Below are positions 61,732-64,000 of a DNA stretch of 64,000 nucleotides, one piece after another (position 1 is the first letter of the stretch; the number at the start of each line of letters is the position of its first letter). The notes below the pieces were generated by a model that saw nothing but the letters and a program-made list of their open reading frames with translations, was not told where the DNA came from and ran no database searches. Source of the stretch: Symsagittifera roscoffensis (taxonomy: Eukaryota; Xenacoelomorpha; Acoela; Convolutidae); contig NC_087062.1 of the NCBI RefSeq assembly GCF_963678635.1, positions 49,076,552-49,140,551 of the forward strand, given 5' to 3'. The position numbers were made by a program, and so were the translations under genes.

Positions 61732-62352
61732 GGTGAAGGGTCACTACAGTGCAGCACTGTCGAGCCCCCCACAGATTACTATCTTACTTTTTGTACCAAA
61801 AGGGATACAAAACTTGTTAACGATACCCAACAGTCGATTGTTGTTGTCGTTGAGCCCCTTCTTGTTGCTCCTTTTACTGCTTGCCGGATCAGTCTTCTCC
61901 CAAGACCCTTCCGAATTGAGCGCAAATCAGCTGACCCTTCCGGATTGAGCGCAATTTATCATTAACGTGCTTAAATGCTCAAATAACCCTACAGTACAAG
62001 CCTCACAAACGGGCTACAAAACTGATCGTAACAATCATGACTGATATAAATGCCTGTAACAACAATATATCTATCAACAACAAACGGGAGGGTCGGATCA
62101 CATCTTGTCTGGGGGGATGATTTCTACTGATTTTTTACTTTTTTTACTGTTTTTGGTTTTTTCGGTTATTTTTTTATTTTTTTATTTTTCTTTGGTACTA
62201 TACTACTTTTTGTTTGGTTATATATATATCTTTAAGTGTTTTTGGTCACGGACCATTCAGGAAATGACGGACCGCGAATCCCCCCACCCTTCCTGGTCCG
62301 TGAATTTTCGGTCTTAACTAGGTTAAAAAACTATTCACGGTAATCCGGAAGG
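61732..62352. repeat. R segment, copy 1
   Basis: Direct copy of 63373-64000 (ggtgaagggtcactacagtg and on through ggtaatccggaagg), a few percent different, mainly in T/A homopolymers. Confidence 0.95.
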
Positions 62353-62476
62353 CTTCCGCGTTCTTAACTACCCTTCCGCTTCGGCGGTTTAGGCCTATTA
62401 AGGGTGTTAATATGAGCATCCGCTCGGCGCGGAGTGCTCGTTAACGGTTCTGCCGGTCATGATGTTAAAAAAGAAT

Positions 62477-62493
62477 AACACCCAGGAGCGCCA
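62477..62493 (-). promoter_or_regulatory. Primer-binding site of the giant element
   Basis: Minus strand TGGCGCTCCTGGGTGTT starts 12 bases inside the 5' LTR end (CGAATGTTACA). TGG would pair with a tRNA CCA end. The matching tRNA is not identified here, and the gap from the LTR is unusually large. Confidence 0.55.
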
Positions 62494-62505
62494 TAAAAAC
62501 ATGTA

Positions 62506-63366
62506 TGTAACATTCGCCCGGAAGATACATATAAAACTAAGTCCTAAGACGACTGGCTAACGTCTAAACAGAGCTTTATATGCTTTTCACCGTCTCTACC
62601 GAGCCAGTACTTTCGGTGGTCTTTTCTAACATCCGGTCGACAAAAAAACGTTACTGCTTTCGGCTTCGGTCAAAACACTCAAATTAACTTAATTACATGC
62701 AGAAATAGTGAGCTCATGGCTGGGTCTCAGTATCCCCAGACCACGAGGTCACTCCTAAAAACAGGGCTACTACTATTTATTGAATTATTGTTGTTTTTGT
62801 TCAGTAGATAAAAATCATCATCTCCATCGAAGATGGATCAACCCTTTCCCCCAACTCCTAGCTTCTCATCCTTATCAAAATGAATCCAGTTGTTAATTAA
62901 ATTCATTCAGGACATGACAGAAAGTTAAAAGTTTATGTAAAAGGATAAAAGTTTCAGTCCCGAAACCCTTCCGGATTCTTGAATCCACTGAATCAAGCAC
63001 GTTAAACTTGACTTCTCCGTAACCCGGAAAGCTGTCTTCCACCCTTCACCGTTGCTCGCAACGGCCTTGCAACTATTGTAGCGACACAATAGTTGCAACT
63101 CGGAACGTTCTCTGTCAACTCCGTGACTCGTTGTCGTTTCTTGATCACTATTTCCGTTCTTCTTGCTATCGCAACTAATGTTGTTCTGTTTCTTTTTAGC
63201 TCTCTTGCCAAAATGGCCGTTTCTGACGTTTCTCAGAAATGTTACGTCATCACTTCGAAAATTTAAAATTTAGGAATTTCCGAATCCTTCAACCTTCACG
63301 TTTTGTTCAATCGTCCGAAAAACGTTCTTAATCCTTCAAAATCACTAACTCGGAAGGTTCGCTGTA
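62506..63366 (-). repeat. 5' LTR of the giant element, truncated at its outer end
   Basis: Aligns with 38842-39712 from TGTAACATTCGCCC to aaggttcgctg. The outermost 54 bp (including the TGTGACATTCG terminus) are missing and replaced by a second R segment. Differences from the 3' LTR are scattered and few. Confidence 0.88.
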
Positions 63367-63372
63367 GGTGAA

Positions 63373-64000
63373 GGTGAAGGGTCACTACAGTGCAGCACTG
63401 TCGAGCCCCCCAGAGATTACTATCTTACTTTTTGTACCAAAAGGGATACAAAACTTGTTAACGATACCCAACAGTCGATTGTTGTTGTCGTTGAGCCCCT
63501 TCTTGTTGCTCCTTGTACTGCTTGCCGGATCAGTCTTCTCCCAAGACCCTTCCGAATTGAGCGCAAATCAGCTGACCCTTCCGGATTGAGCGCAATTTAT
63601 CATTAACGTGCTTAAATGCTCAAATAACCCTACAGTACAAGCCTCACAAACGGGCTACAAAACTGATCGTAACAATCCTGACGGATATAAATGCCTGTAA
63701 CAACAATATATCTATCAACAACAAACGGGAGGGTCGGATCACATCTTGTCTGGGGGGATGATTTCTACTGATTTTTTTTTTACTTTTTTTACTGTTTTTG
63801 TTTTTTTTCGGTTATTTTTTATTTTTTTTTGTTTTTCTTTGGTACTATACTACTTTTCGTTTGGTTTTATATATATTTTTAAGTGTTTTTGGTCACGGAC
63901 CATTCAGGAAATGACGGGACCGCGAATCCCCCCACCCTTCCTGGTTCGTGAATTTTCGGTCTTAACTAGGTTAAAAAACTATTCTCGGTAATCCGGAAGG
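63373..64000. repeat. R segment, copy 2, continuing past the window edge
   Basis: Copy of 61732-62352. Its position on the far side of the 5' LTR gives the order R-LTR-R with a period of about 1641 bp. Confidence 0.95.

Larger units (their letters stand above)
59451..62476 (-). other. 5' leader of the giant element, about 3 kb
   Basis: No gene recognised between gag and the primer-binding site. It contains a minisatellite (60300-60545) and the R segment (61732-62352) that is duplicated beyond the 5' LTR. The plus-strand frame 61685-61948 (Leu-run LLLLLLLAGSVFSQ) is also in the duplicate and is probably chance, though it mimics a signal peptide. Confidence 0.6.
38842..63366 (-). mobile_element. 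Giant Ty3/gypsy-type LTR retroelement, about 24.5 kb
   Basis: Related LTRs at 38842-39766 (3') and 62506-63366 (5', truncated) bracket minus-strand gag, pol and a long additional frame. A TGG-initial primer-binding site lies 12 bases inside the 5' LTR, and a purine tract abuts the 3' LTR. Pol order (protease, RT, RNase H, integrase) is Ty3/gypsy. Coding DNA is visibly less AT-rich than the host introns. Eight in-frame stops and a few shifts show the copy is inactive or needs unusual decoding. Most animal gypsy elements are 5-10 kb. Giant animal relatives exist (for example Burro of planarians), but I do not know one with this exact domain set. Confidence 0.82.

Noticed and set aside
61685..61948. 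Plus-strand frame with a Leu-rich, signal-peptide-like segment
   Set aside because: It lies antisense in the giant element's leader, lacks a domain, and its copy at 63368-63589 exists only because the R segment is duplicated.

Overview
The window looks like AT-rich nuclear DNA of an invertebrate animal. It holds one recognisable host gene, split by very long introns, and about ten kinds of mobile or repeated element. Splice acceptors of the short TTTCAG/TTTTAG type and the transposon mix (BEL/Pao, Ty3/gypsy, Penelope-like, LINE, Tc1/mariner-like MITEs) would fit a nematode or another ecdysozoan or worm, but the sequence alone does not fix the host group.

Host gene (minus strand, 30797 to 4031, continuing off the left edge): a NEDD4-family HECT E3 ubiquitin ligase of the Su(dx)/WWP/ITCH type. 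Exons visible are a C2 exon (30260-30797), an acidic/Ser-rich linker exon (about 25003-25330), an exon with WW1 and the first half of WW2 (24287-24928), an exon with the second half of WW2 plus WW3 (12556-12786), and an exon ending at the start of WW4 (4031-4182). The rest of WW4 and the HECT domain lie outside. The visible introns (4.9, 11.5 and 8.4 kb) are packed with transposon remains and duplications. One of these is a tandem duplication that left a dead copy of a WW exon at 21.9-22.5 kb.

Intronic elements, left to right: the 5' part of a broken BEL/Pao element (1-3295, minus); a LINE scrap (5.2-5.6 kb); a defective Ty3/gypsy element (7399-12044, plus) with a 190-bp-arm palindrome in its 5' LTR; a SINE-like piece (12.1-12.3 kb); 600-bp direct repeats (14.7-16.4 kb); two adjacent inverted-repeat MITEs (18977-20110); a LINE relic (20254-21880) partly duplicated at 22.9-23.7 kb; and a diverged tandem repeat field (27-30.1 kb).

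Upstream of the host gene, 30.9-38.2 kb, two related Penelope-like elements (PLEs) lie head to head. Both encode reverse transcriptase plus a GIY-YIG endonuclease. Both carry a PHD-type zinc finger inserted inside the RT palm, between the motif with GLAMGA and the YVDD motif. Their terminal repeats contain hammerhead-ribozyme cores.

From 38842 to 63366 (minus strand) lies a giant Ty3/gypsy-type LTR retroelement of about 24.5 kb. In order it has an LTR, a primer-binding site, a long leader with a minisatellite, gag, pol (protease, RT, RNase H, integrase, then a TARG1/OARD1-like macrodomain), and a further reading frame of about 8.7 kb. That extra frame encodes one clear and one degenerate SGNH-hydrolase-like domain and a long unrecognised region. 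The coding frames are interrupted by eight in-frame stops but only about three frameshifts. The pol-macrodomain fusion, the SGNH-bearing extra frame and the PHD finger inside the PLE RT are the most unusual features of the window.
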